Source of the DNA: Rhodamnia argentea
Lineage: Eukaryota > Streptophyta > Magnoliopsida > Myrtales > Myrtaceae
Length of the DNA stretch: 64,000 bases
NCBI RefSeq assembly: GCF_020921035.1
Contig: NC_063155.1
Location: 3,891,001-3,955,000 of the forward strand
Direction: 5' to 3'
Below the pieces are notes generated by a model. That model saw only the letters and a program-made list of their open reading frames with translations, was not told the DNA's origin and did no database searches. This document shows, one piece after another, positions 35,401-46,880 of the stretch. Position 1 is the first letter of the stretch. Every line of letters starts with the position of its first letter. Made by a program: the position numbers and the translations under genes.

Positions 35401-37556
35401 TGTGGCCTCCTGGCCAGACCCCAAGGGAGCGGTGGCATGGATAAAAGGCGTGGGCCCTGAGTGATGTTAATGTAATCAACTAGTTGTATGTTCGAATAAA
35501 TAGATGTATCGAATTTAATTTGGCATGCTGCTTCCTAAAGATGCAATGTTCACACAAGTCTAGCTTCTCTATCTTCTGACCTTTCAGCAACGCCCTCCCA
35601 CTCAATATAGTCATGATAGCGTCACTCATGTGCCCCAACAGCGTATGTTATAACTGAGTTGGGTTTGTGTCTAACTCATCTAATGAAATTGTAACCGCTC
35701 TTGCCCGGTTTCTCTAAGTATATGATAGAGAGGATTTGCCTTCTTTATTTTAATCATTATCATGGCACCTCGAGGGATCTTTAGCACTCCACCATCATCG
35801 TATACTTGCACGCAAGGCGATCGGGTGTCCCTGGAGAAATAAGTTCTTGTTGAGCTTTAGTACATGCCTCAAGTCAATCAATGTGCAATCTATCCCATTG
35901 TGCATCCAAATCTGAACTTTCTCTATTCCCATAATCTTGCATGTTGCATTATTTCCCATCATAATTCTACCACCATTTGTAGTCTGGTAAGTAATACACT
36001 AGTTTTTATGATGCATCATATGATAAGAACCCTAAATCTAATATCCATTCATATCCTAATGAGTCAGTAGTCATAGACAAAATGGCCTCCACATAATTGG
36101 TTTTCTCTTCAGAAATATTTGCTACTGACATTGTGACATTCTACATATCAGCTCTATATATTTTTTTTTGTTTTCGGAGGATCTCTCCTCATGTGCCCCT
36201 CCTTGTGACATTTATGGCCTGTTTGATATCACAACTAAGGGATTAAGGGTCGTTCGTTACAGAGTAGCCTTTCCTTTGTAAATTTCCAAGGGTATACATA
36301 TATGGATATAAACTTAATTTTCTTTCTCAAGTCCATTGCTTGTGGGTCGTGTGTTTCATCAGGTATATGAAACCTATGAGTATAGCCATACCCTTTAGGC
36401 GTCGGGACTGCCGTCTCTTCTGTATGCACTTGTCTTTTGTTTCATTTTTCTGCATACGCCCTATTATACGTACTATAATATTAAAACATAATGCGCTTAG
36501 TGAGAATTAAGGGCTGTCCCTCACAATATTGGTATCAAAACAGGAGGATCGAGGGACTGTTATTTACATTTGGTAATGCTCATGTTTCTTTGATTCGTGT
36601 TCTTTTGTTCCTCGGAATAGAAAAAGAACAAAAATCTGTTGGTAATGTTAATTAATTTTTCTATTCCGTAGAACATATTAGTGGCTAGGGAATAGATTTA
36701 GAGCAAAAACAAGAAGCAAAATAAATCTATGTCTATGTTCCTAAAAACAAAATTAGAAAAAAATCAATTTTACTCAGAAATTGCTTTCGAAAACAGAATT
36801 ATTACCAAACAGGCCCTTAAAGTACTTTACGCAGCCCTTGTACTTTTTAGGGTACAACTTCAGCTTGTTTTTACCTCAGTTGTTATACACTTGATGTTAA
36901 TTTTCTACCTCGATTTATTAGTCTACACACTACGTCCTACAACAACCATTATCTCGCAATTTCCTCAGCCACTCATTAGAGAACAAGGCAGATTTTACCT
37001 CTTTCGAGATAATCGTACTATGCCACTATAACAGTGAATCGGTAAAGTTAGAGAAGCCAATAACATCATGCCATATTTTTCATCAGTTACGACCTCTTCA
37101 ATAGTCATCAAATCCATCTTGAGTTGTTAAAGTTTTTCTAAATGGGCTCTGACATAAGTAACTATAACATATCGAAACTGAAACATCATTTTCATCATAT
37201 ATAGGCAATTATTTTAAACCCTTGATTAGAGGGCCCAAGTTCACAACATTGCAACATCTACTTCCATGAGCACATCATCCGATAGATTCAATGGGATTAT
37301 ACTCTTTGCTCTCGCCATTAATTTTACATTATGGCATCTTTCGTCTTTTCCATCCAGCACCATAACCAAACATTAGATTGTTAATAGTGCACTCATGTTA
37401 ACATTTCACAACCCAAAGATGTTCCTCCTATCAAATACCTCAATTTCTACTTTCACTCCAAATATAATTGCAATAATAGAAATTCCAAACAATGGTTAAA
37501 CAAGTAAAAATCCCAAATCAAATCTAGAAAATCTTATTCTTAGCTCCGATACCAAA
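35400..37556 (-). mobile_element. Heavily decayed Ty1/copia gag-protease-integrase
   Basis: Read on the minus strand in broken frames. From 37556 downwards: a primer site (TTTGGTATCGGAGC, about 37541-37556), gag, a zinc-knuckle remnant (CHKEGHMRRDPPKTKK, about 36170-36220), a protease remnant near 36030-36070 and the pre-integrase zinc region (LGHMSDAIMTIL, then KLDLCEHC) at about 35560-35660. Truncated at about 35510; no RT. Interrupted by a small hAT-like element (about 36560-36823). Confidence 0.68.
36560..36823. mobile_element. Small hAT-like MITE
   Basis: The right end ATTACCAAACAGGCCCTT, with a degenerate inverted counterpart (ATTTGGTAATGCTCATGTTT) at the left, resembles the common CCTGTTTGGTAAT termini of plant hAT-type MITEs. 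It sits inside the decayed copia gag region. Target duplications were not confirmed. Confidence 0.45.
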
Positions 37557-37834
37557 TGTTGCAAAAATAATGCGGAAGTTAACAAATATTTCAATTAAAT
37601 AACGCGAGAGAATGAGATCACTAGACAAATAAACAAGGAACAACAAAAAAGTATAAAAGATTTACATAATTCAGTTCGAGTAATCCACTAAACTATAGGA
37701 AAGTTACATAGTTACAATTGTTCGGACGCTCAAATGTTTCTCAATTCTAGATTACACCCAAAGTTTACGTTATTAGTGTCATGTGATTGCTCGAATGTTG
37801 CGGCCAGGTTTCATTTCGCGGAGCCCGCCCACAC

Positions 37835-39867
37835 TGTTGGGATACACATAACATGCATAGGCAAATAAAACATATAAAATACGCAGCGGAAATAAATAAA
37901 AACCTATACACGTATATCCAGAGGCGTAGTTCGTGCGTTTCAATCGAAAAACACATGCAACAAAAGGGTTTAACGGATTACCTCTTGAAGCGTGCTTGAA
38001 ACGAAATAGGTTTAGATGTTCTTCGATCCGAGCCCCACAAGTGTCGGGCCTCTAGTTCAGACACACAACCAATCGCAACGTCAAACGGAAGAACGAACTC
38101 GCGAGAATCACCACTTGAATTGTGCTAGCAATATTGTGGAATCAATTCTCACAACTCTCAAAATTTCTGGTCTTTCGTTCAATGCAAGAAAAAATGTGCA
38201 GAGAGAAATTTCTGGTTTTTTCTCATGCCTTTTACGCACGCAAGTGCACACTTTCTCTTCGTTCTCGTTAATGGGCGCCGCACGTTGAGTGTTTTGCCGA
38301 TCGTGTCACACGAGCACACGATCAGCAAAACCTGTTGTCCACGTTCGTCTCATGCACACGTTGCAGATCGTGCGAACAAGGCACACGATCTGTTCGTGGG
38401 CAAAACAGCACACGGTTAGCAACTTTTGCTGACCGTGTGCTTGCACTATTATTACCATTTTCTTTTTCTTTTTTTAAATAAGAAATAAAACACATGGTCA
38501 GCACTTGTTGTGCTGACCATGTACGTTGCACGCACATCAATATGTGCGTGCAACATAAATTATATATAAATATATATATAACAATTATATATATACATAT
38601 AATTTAATAAAAAAAACATAATAGTGCGATTAAATGTGTGCATTTCGGATACATCAATATGTGTCCACTATAAGAGTGCGTGTGCATCATATGCACGTAC
38701 GTCCATGACCAAAAATAAGAATTAAATTAAATCTCATTTAATTTAATTGTTCGACTAATTCGGTATACATAATTGCAAACATATTTGCAATGTTGTCTTT
38801 CCATTCAACGTCGTTATTTATTGGTTAAGGTGTGTGACATCCCTAGGTTCATCACCGAGCTGGCAGTAAGACATGCACTAACACGTTAGTACTTCCAAGA
38901 GAATTGATTGTCCCGATCAATCTCTAGGTCCTACAAGTCATGAGTGACATCTAGCAATATATCATGACTACCCAGACAGTGTGAATGCTTTAAGAACATA
39001 ATGAACCTGTCGGCTTTGACCACAGTGTAATTCAATCTCTCTGTCTTACTATATCCCGATCGAACAAAGACCATGGAATATTTGTCAAGTCACCAATTCG
39101 ATCATATGCACAAATCTAATCGACATGCATTCATACGAGACATGAACATTTCATTCTTGGTTATAACCCCGGCCGAGGATTTCAATACATTGTCATAATT
39201 AAATTGCATAGGATATCATACCTTGCATGTGACAAGGAAACAGATTCCATTTTGCGCACACGTGTGACTTCGTATGTGCATGAACTATGATCATCAAGTA
39301 CAGAGACGGATCGACGAACCATCAATATGCGTCCTCGTGAACCATAGCCATCCAACACACAAGTCAACACTATGCCTCAGGTCTAAGGATTATTTACACA
39401 AGACCAAAGCATGAACGATTAGACATTGACCACGCTAAAAGCTTCCATGTCGCTAATCGTTCAATGCGTGTCATGTTCAGTGAACTTGTCTGATACAAGC
39501 ACCTGTGTTCTAACTCGGGCATCGCAATATCCAATGACTTGTGACTCGTCATTCCCTTAAGCATCCAATGCTCAATGGTGAAGCTAAAAACACACCGGTC
39601 TCAACAGGATCATTGATATCCATTCAATGATCCATCAACCGGGAACAGTTTAAAGATTCAGTCTAACTGTGAACCTGTCACACATATTCTCAACGTCTCA
39701 AGAATAGGTCCAGCCACAACCGATCTTGTGGAATTTATTCATATAAGTAAATAATTGGACAAATGAATAAATACGTCTTTGCCATTAATTAAATAAGAAA
39801 TTGAAAATACAACTGAAATCCCTAACATGTAACTATTACATAGTCGCTTTAGGGCATATCTCTAACA
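37835..39867 (-). mobile_element. Solo copia LTR with 5-bp target duplication
   Basis: On the minus strand it begins TGTTAGAGATATGCCCTAAA (39867) and ends TATCCCAACA (37835), 2033 bp. CACAC flanks it exactly at 37830-37834 and 39868-39872. No internal coding region is present, so it is a solo LTR, probably left by LTR-LTR recombination (known mechanism). It sits in or beside the LTR of the decayed copia on its left. Its middle part carries a cluster of inverted repeats (separate entry). Confidence 0.9.
38292..38554. repeat. Cluster of five hairpin-forming inverted repeats
   Basis: Five inverted repeats stand side by side. The arms are 38292-38306/38316-38330 (15 bp, one mismatch), 38364-38372/38384-38392 (9 bp), and 38408-38421/38427-38440 (14 bp with one G-T). 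Two more are 38492-38504/38510-38522 (13 bp perfect, 5-base loop) and 38525-38537/38542-38554 (13 bp perfect, 4-base loop). All share CACACG/CGTGTG or GTCAGCA-type wording. Confidence 0.9.
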
Positions 39868-39879
39868 CACACGAACGGC

Positions 39880-40540
39880 ACTCCAAGATCACGAGTGAAT
39901 TCTCGTCTGACCAGTAAAATCAATATCTCACCAGCTAAGACATAATAATAAAGAAAGTGAGCCCAAACGAGCAAGCTCACCTGAGATTAAAGGAAACTTC
40001 CTTTTCCCTTTTAAAATTCCTGTGAGGATTTGGTTTGACAGAACTGCATCTTCAGAAATATTTCCTTGTTTTTCACGCACCGAAAAAGTTAACGGCAACC
40101 GTCAAAAGTCTTCTCATTGGACAAGAGGCTCAACTTTGAGATATAATTTAATAAATTTTTCTGTAAAGACGTGTGAACGTGTATATATTGGACTAGTGGT
40201 CAAAAATAAAGTCATGTTTGACTGTCCTGATAAAGTTGATGAAAAGAAATTGCCCGTTCATAGACCTACCATACGTATGAAGTGTTAAGTCTTCGCATAT
40301 TAACATTGAAACTTCCCCGCAAGAGAATCAACATTATGAATGATTCTTGCAAACAAAGTACAATAGTAGCATTAGAACAGATGATTCGCTGACAGCGGAG
40401 TTCGGAATTTATCCATGTATTGATTTGCGCAAGAAAGCAATAAGTTACACAACATTCGTTTAGTTTATCATTCGCTGCAATAACAAACAGTTTGCAGCTT
40501 ATTTTCACTAAAATCCGCAAGAATTAGCAATGCAACATTC
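39880..40540. other. Spacer downstream of gene C
   Basis: No coding region supported. Some of it may be the remainder of the copia LTR interrupted by the solo LTR. The short GCAGCTTATTTTCACTAAAA stretch also occurs in the 3' flank of gene B (29250-29270), a trace of the B-C duplication. Confidence 0.45.
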
Positions 40541-40546
40541 GTTTAG

Positions 40547-40552
40547 TTTATT
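40547..40552 (-). terminator. Poly(A) signal of gene C
   Basis: AATAAA on the minus strand, 27 bases after the stop codon. Confidence 0.55.
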
Positions 40553-40578
40553 GATCTCTTCAATAAACAGATTCCCGA

Positions 40579-42060
40579 TCACGCGCTGGAAGTGAAGTTG
40601 AAGTTGGAACAGGTAGTTTGCTTGAATAGAAGAGAGGAGCTAAATCCAAGCCTCGCTTTCTCCAAGTCGATCTGAACAAGATTATCCTCCAATTGATACC
40701 CACCAATCACAATGGATGTTCTCGGGTTTGAACCGCCGTCAACGAAACCTAAGCATATGACGTGTTCCTTCACTTGCACCATCGAATTCGCTCCGAAGAT
40801 CCTCCAATAGACGCTGCTGCTGTGCATCAACAGATCAATGATCGGTACGGCCGGCCCCACTCTCGTGCTTGGGGTGTTCTTGGAGCTGAAGCAGTACTTG
40901 AATGGCTTAACAGACGATACCTTAGTCAAGTTCTTGGCCTCATGTCTGAACACCTTCACAAAGGCCTTGAAGATCGAGGTTTCCATAACCGTGTATGGCT
41001 TAACGGTGCTGATCTTTGTCCCTCCGTTGCCGGCAGTGATGTTCAGTAAGGCCGCATTCAGTGGGACTGCTTTTCCGTTGATCTTGATGGAGGTGAGGTT
41101 TATAAAGTAGTCGGTTGACGGATTACCCTCGAAATAAGATCCTGCCGTGCTTACTGGGTTGAGGATTAGTGGGGTGTACATGAGTGACTTAGAGACCTCG
41201 ACGTTAGGGAGGAACACGTATGGGCCGTCGCCGAAGAATATGACCCCATTGGAGCTTGAAGAAGAGCTCAAGCACATGGCAAATGTTTTCGGAAATTTGA
41301 AAACAGAAGCAAATTGGACAGGGAGGGAAACTTCAGATCGTCCGAGCCCGGCCATTCCCTGGAGTGCACGAAAGTATTAATCAGTTTTTGCCTATCATAG
41401 TCTGTAAACGTGGTAAAAAGAAACATCTTTGTTTTTTCAGCCAGAATTTCGTATGTTATATATCCTGCGATTTGTCATGTTGTATTGTTCCCTTGTCGTG
41501 TCCAGACTGTATAATCATACGAAACTCACCAGAGCACCGGCGGACAGGCCCTCGAGCAGCGAAGTTGTACCACATGTGAAGACCACCCCCGGCACCACAA
41601 CCGCCTTCCCGACCGCCCTGCCATCGGTGGACTGGACGACAGCAGTGTCGGAGGCCATCTCACCCCCGCCGATGCCCCAGCTGCTCAACGGGTTGTCAGG
41701 GATGTGGCTGCAGGTGTTGTTGTAGCAGCCGGGTCCAGGAGGAGAGTAACATGCCGTCTCGCAAGCACCCGACCCTGAAGCCTTGCAGATCGGAGAGTCA
41801 CAAGAGACCGGCCTATAGGAAGACGACACATAGCCACTTTCGCAATTCACCCACTGGAAATTCCCACCGACATCGATGGTCAGCTTGACGGGCACAAGTG
41901 GGGTCCTTTGCTTGATTTGGGTTGTGTATTGGAGCTTTGAGGAGTCTTTGGTCACGGGAATAACCAGTGCTTTGGGCCGAAAGCTTGTGGTGGCTAGGGT
42001 TTGGGAAGAGACCAAGCACAAGATCAAAGAAGATAGAACGAAACTAGATGAAGTGGCCAT
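40579..42060 (-). CDS. Gene C: EDGP/GIP2-like secreted aspartic-protease homologue
   Basis: Exons 42060-41530 and 41358-40579 encode about 436 residues. The intron is 171 bp, phase 0, GTGAGT...CAG, between SAGAL and GMAGLGRS. The signal peptide spans about residues 1-24. N-lobe: KLTIDVGGNFQWVNC with Asp63 but no DTG; cysteines at 73, 87, 92, 100, 104, 112, 117 and 163; PGCYNNTC. C-lobe: FFGDGPY (218-224), NGGTKIST at about 288-295 where the second catalytic Asp should be, FVDGGSNPRTSIVIGG, and the NFTSS tail. Several N-glycosylation sequons (NNT, NLT, NIT, NFT) fit an apoplastic glycoprotein. No lesion visible. It is the intact relative of pseudogene B. Likely inhibitor of microbial cell-wall hydrolases (inference from the family). 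Confidence 0.93.
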
Positions 42061-42112
42061 TGATGCTTCTTCTGTCTTGATTGGTGGAGATAGAAGGAAG
42101 AGATCTTGGCCT

Positions 42113-42120
42113 CTTTTATA
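42113..42120 (-). promoter_or_regulatory. TATA box of gene C
   Basis: TATAAAAG on the minus strand, about 55 bp before the ATG. Confidence 0.7.
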
Positions 42121-42519
42121 GGAATTTCAATAGTGGGCACATGCCTTTAGGCCATGTGATCTTATTCTAAGGTCGTGAATTAATTGATCAGCCAGCAAAG
42201 AAGGAATTGACTAATGGGCAACTAACGTTGCTTCGTCGTGTTCTCCATGAATAATTCCCTGTCATTGATTATTGCTGAGGCGACCAGTAGGCGCAGGCAA
42301 TAATCAATGAGAATTTAATAAAATCCAACGTAGTAGTTTGCGTTGAAATATGAGCACTTTATCGATCTTTCGTGGACAATATGCCATCACCGACCATTTG
42401 TCTTCTTTTAGTCCGGTGACTAAAATATAAGGTTTTGTCCTAGCTGACTTCGACTAGACTCCATCGTGGAGAACAACTTTCTAGACAATATTTCCTAGAT
42501 ATTCCGGAGTTGGGTTTAC

Positions 42520-42952
42520 ATAAAATGAACTAGTTAAGGAAAATATTTTTCACCAATGAAAAAAAAAAAAAATCTTGAAAAGTGGCGAAAATGATTCCCT
42601 TCTCTTTTCAAAAAAAAGGAAATCATTTCCCCTCATCTTTCCTCATTGAAGTTCCTTTTCATTTTAACTTTTTAATTTTTTTTTCTTTTTCCTTCTTCCT
42701 TTGTCGGCCAGCGACCGACCACAAGTGAGTCTCCACCTTGCTAGCTAGCGAGCGTTAGCCTCACCAGAGGCTGGCGAGCTTGAGCTCTCTTATGGCAATT
42801 AGTGGTCGAGGAAGAAGGAAAAAAAAAAAGAAAGAAAATAAACAAAATCAAATTTGTTTTTAAAAATTATAAAATTGTCTATGTTAGCGTCGGCATCCAC
42901 ATCAGTAATTTTGACCAAATGACAATGCATAAAATCAAATCGTATTTTTGTC
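42520..42952. repeat. Fragment of a dispersed repeat
   Basis: The CTAGCTAGCGAGCGTTAGCC and GGCTGGCGAGCTTGAGC wording, followed by A-rich sequence and GTTAGCGTCGGCATCCACAT, resembles the interior and right part of the TIR element at 20542-21576 (GCTAGCGAGG, CTAGCCGGC, then A-rich and CATGTTAGCACCGACCG). No coding region. Confidence 0.45.
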
Positions 42953-43015
42953 ACGCCCCGATCCTCGAGCATGTGGCATCCCCGCCTACTCGTTCCTCGG
43001 GTTCAAGAGACAATA
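42953..43015 (-). mobile_element. Scrap of a gypsy LTR 3' end
   Basis: The minus strand reads GATGCCACATGCTCGAGGAT then CGGGGCGTGACA. It matches the LTR tail just before the primer site of the gypsy fragment at 60.5 kb (GATGTCGCGTGCTGGAGGAT then CGAGATGTGGCGA). Confidence 0.5.
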
Positions 43016-43476
43016 GACACCGAATCGGGGTGGTAACTACATCAATAGACACGGAGCCATCTATGGTCATGAGTCCTTTTAAATATACTGATATGGATTC
43101 AATATGGTAGTGTGGCAAACAAATAACACCTCACAAAATAGTGATTCTTTATGTGTTATCTCCTTTATCAGTCATATTCTCTCTCCTTAAGTGTCACGAG
43201 ACTTGATGTGCTACTTGAGATTATCCTTATAGTTCCAATGAGCTTACATATATCTTATCATTATGGTTAACTTTACTTTATGTGTGTCAAGATATAACCA
43301 TAAGGCTAATAACTGAATGGCCTTGCCATTACTCAAGGTCTTCACATACCTTGAGATTTTCACTAGATACATGTATTCATAAACAATTTATTAAATGCAG
43401 AAGAGTTTTTACATATCTAAATGCTATAAAATGCAACGAACAAAGTTATAAACTTCATTAGAGCAAAACCAAAGCA
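43016..43476 (-). mobile_element. Copia LTR (partial)
   Basis: Minus-strand LTR start at 43476 (TGCTTTGGTTTTGCTC) after a purine tract (TTAATGGGAGT). It is homologous to the LTR starting at 10439 on the plus strand and is cut by the gypsy scrap on its left. Confidence 0.65.
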
Positions 43477-46400
43477 ACTCCCATTAACAACAGCATCCAA
43501 TGGTGCCACAAAACCCATGCTAAGGACATGTCATCCATATATGCGAGGGTGAAGAGCTTCAGTCAATGGATCTACGACCACATCATTTGTGGAAATATGC
43601 TTTATTGTAATATCACCATTTTGAGCTAATTCCTTTATGGCAAAAACATTGACAGCCATGTGCTTAAACACCTTAAACCTCTGTTGTTTTTAATAAACAA
43701 CACAGTAGAGTTATTGTAATAAGTTAACTCTATAGTCCTATCCACAAAATCTAATACGATCAACTCGCTAATGATGGTCCAAAGCCAAATAACCTGAATA
43801 GTAGCCAAAAAGCATGCTATAAACTCCGCTTACATGATAGAGGATAACATAGATTTCTTTTTATCGATTTTCCATGATATCACACCTCCTACTTAGATAA
43901 AGATGTACTATATTGTTGACTTCTTGTCATCTTGATAGCTAGCAAAATCTGACTCTAAATACTCTACTAGTTGCAAGTCTTGAACTTGTTTGTAAATTGG
44001 CATATAGTCTCTTATCCTCTTTAAGTACATCAAAACCCTTTTGGCAACGACCCAGTGATTGTGTCTTAGATTTGACTAATATATGCTAGAAGTCCATTTG
44101 CAAAAGCAATATCTAGTCTAATGCAAGCTTGACCATACATGATACATCCAAGTACACTTGAATAGGGTATATTTTTCATTTGGAAATTTTCAATATCGAA
44201 TGAGGAACTCGTGACAGACTTTGTTTATCACCCTTAATGATATGAGCAATTCTTGGTTTGTAATGTTGCATACTGAACGTTCAAACATATGATCAGCATA
44301 TGCCCTTTGAGACAAACCCAATATATGGCGAAAATGGTCCCTATAGATATCTATGCCAAGGAGAAAAAAACACCTCACCAAGGTTCTTCATGTTAAAATG
44401 CTTCGACAACATCTAGTTTGTCTCATGCAAAAATCCATGATCGGTGCTCGCAAGTAAGATATCGTATACATAAAACACGAGAAGAATAAATTTTCTCCCA
44501 TTGACCTTCTAGTATATATGTTGATCCACTTGTTCTCAACAAAACCGAATAAAGTGACAACACTACGAAACTTCAAGTACTGTTGTCTAGAAACTTGAGG
44601 CCACAAAATAATTTTTTAAGTTTACACACAAGCTTACCTAAATTATCTACTTAAAGCCTTCCAATTGTGCCACATAGACTTCCTCAACAAGATCTCCATT
44701 CGGAAAGGCAATTTAATATCTATCTAGTGTAACTCTATATCAAAATGAGCTACTAATGTCATAATCACTCTGAAAAAATATTTAAAAGAGAATAGCAAAA
44801 AGGTAGGGATAAGCGGTTCCAAGTTCTAACCCGTCGGAATAGGTTCCTCCTTGTTTAAAACCTAAAACTTGCCATGTAGACCTTGAAACTTAGAACCTAC
44901 ACTATCTTAGGTTCTAAGATCGGTTTCGGGGTCTATACAAGTTTCACCTATAATCTTAATTGAACGATTGCAATGAACCATCAACTTTAATGATCACCAT
45001 TTACTGCTACCACCGCTAACCACAACTCATAGTTAGACACACAAATAAATATGAAACATTAAAAAAGTAAAAGTCTCAATCATAAACATCATCGAAAATG
45101 GAAGCTCGGACTAGTGATTCCAAATTACACACTCATTATCAGACGCCATGGAATACTGCGGGATCATACGAAGAAATATACCAAGAAAAAACACAATAAC
45201 TTATTACATATTACATAACAAGTTACAAGTTCTAAGTTCTACCTACCTGGAACTTGGAGCCTATCTGTCGGGATAAGTTCCCTAGATTTTGGAACCCGGA
45301 ACCTACCCTCCATGTCTTGAAACCTCGAATTGGACAAGTTCCCTACCGGTCCAATTCCAGGTTCCAGATTCTACCTTGGAACCACGCTCACCCCTACAAA
45401 AAGGTGGCTTCATAGTCCGCTCATTTTCTTTGAGTGAAACGCTTGGCGACCAGCCTGGTTTTAAACTTCTCAATCTTTCTCTTAAAGTCCCTTTTAGTCT
45501 TGTACACCCATTTACAAGTAATGGGCTTATGATCTTCAGGCAATTTAACAAGCTCCCAAACATTGTTATTTTTCATAGATTATATCTTGTCTTTCATCGC
45601 ATCCAACCACAAATCTGAGTAAGGACAAGAAATAGCTTCTGCATAAGTCACTAGATCAACCACATTGTCGATATCGTAGTCATGCTCTTCTAGATAGATT
45701 AATCGTCTCTACCTAAGGGACCTCCTAAGTGGAACAACTTGAACCTCATTATACGCCTCAAGGGCCTGGGTAACTTCTTCAAGAGTTGTCTCAATAATAG
45801 GATCCAGGATCTCAACATACTAAGTATGTAGTGTAGGAGGCTCTATAATCATCTATATAGGCAGCCACCGAATTGTTATCCTCAATAGTTTGTGAGTAGC
45901 TCATCTCTTTGGCCACATTAAACTCTAGAAACTTCTCTATTTGTGATTCCACAATTATTGTACCTCTAGTGGGATTATAAAATCGTTATCTTTTCGAATG
46001 ATCGGGGTAAGATATGAAGTAACATCGAGTGGTTCTGGAGTCAAACTTACTTAGCATTGGATAATATAACTTCACTTCTACTAGACAACCCCTAATCCTA
46101 AGATGGGTCAAGTTAAGTTTAAGTCCAATCCATAACTCAAAAGGAGTCAATAGAGCAACTTTGGTGGGAACACGTTTATAATGTAAAGGGTTGTTTTCAA
46201 AGCTTTACCCATAGGAAATCAAGTAAATTGGTCCTCTTAATCATACTCTTCATCATATTCATAAGGGAGTGATTGCACCTTTCAACCACACTATTTTGTT
46301 CTGGACTGCCAAGTATAGTGAATTAAGCTACAATCCCGGAATTCTATAAGTATTTGGCAAATGGCCCTTTAAGCTGTCAAGCATCGCCATGCCTACCATA

Positions 46401-46880
46401 ATCGGACGACCCTAGTCGAGATCGACAACCTTTATGACTTTTCCCAATTGTTTCTCAACTTCGATCCGAAAATTATTAAACTTGTCAAGAGACTTAAACT
46501 TTTCCTTAATCAAGTACGGATAGTCATTTCAAGAATTGTTGATAATAAATGTGATGAAATAAAAATTTCTACATACGGTCCCCATATAGGGTCCATTGTT
46601 ATTAGTGTGAATAAACTTCAATATATCAAAATTACGGATTGCGGTTTTCTTCTTTATTTTAGTCATTTACCTCTATAACAATCTACGCAAGTTTCAAGTA
46701 CACATTTAAAAGCAGGCAGAATGTCGGCCTTTATCAACATGTCCACTCTTTCTCTAAAAATGTGACCAACTAGTTTATGTCACAATGCATAAGACTGTTC
46801 TTTAGATAGTATTGATACCTCATTTTTAGCCGACATCTCATTAAAGGTAAAAATTCAAGATTTGGGTTTTTGATCGCAAT
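43477..46880 (-). mobile_element. Decayed Ty1/copia pol (integrase to RNase H)
   Basis: In broken minus-strand frames from high to low coordinate. The pre-integrase region (EVSILSKEQSYALWHKLVGH and on to CVDCYRGK) is at about 46680-46830. The integrase core and the EALKTAAYILNRVP-like region follow near 46150-46200. RT appears at 44190-44606 (VDDILLAS-like region and FFLLGIDIYRDHFRHILGLS), then the RNase H end towards 43500. Many stops and frameshifts. Gag and protease are absent, so the 5' end is truncated at about 46880. Same family as the plus-strand fragment at 9.9-11.4 kb. Confidence 0.78.

Noticed and set aside
35340-35470. GC-rich block that looked like part of an rRNA or other RNA gene
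   Set aside because: I could not match it to rRNA, tRNA or snoRNA landmarks; left unassigned.
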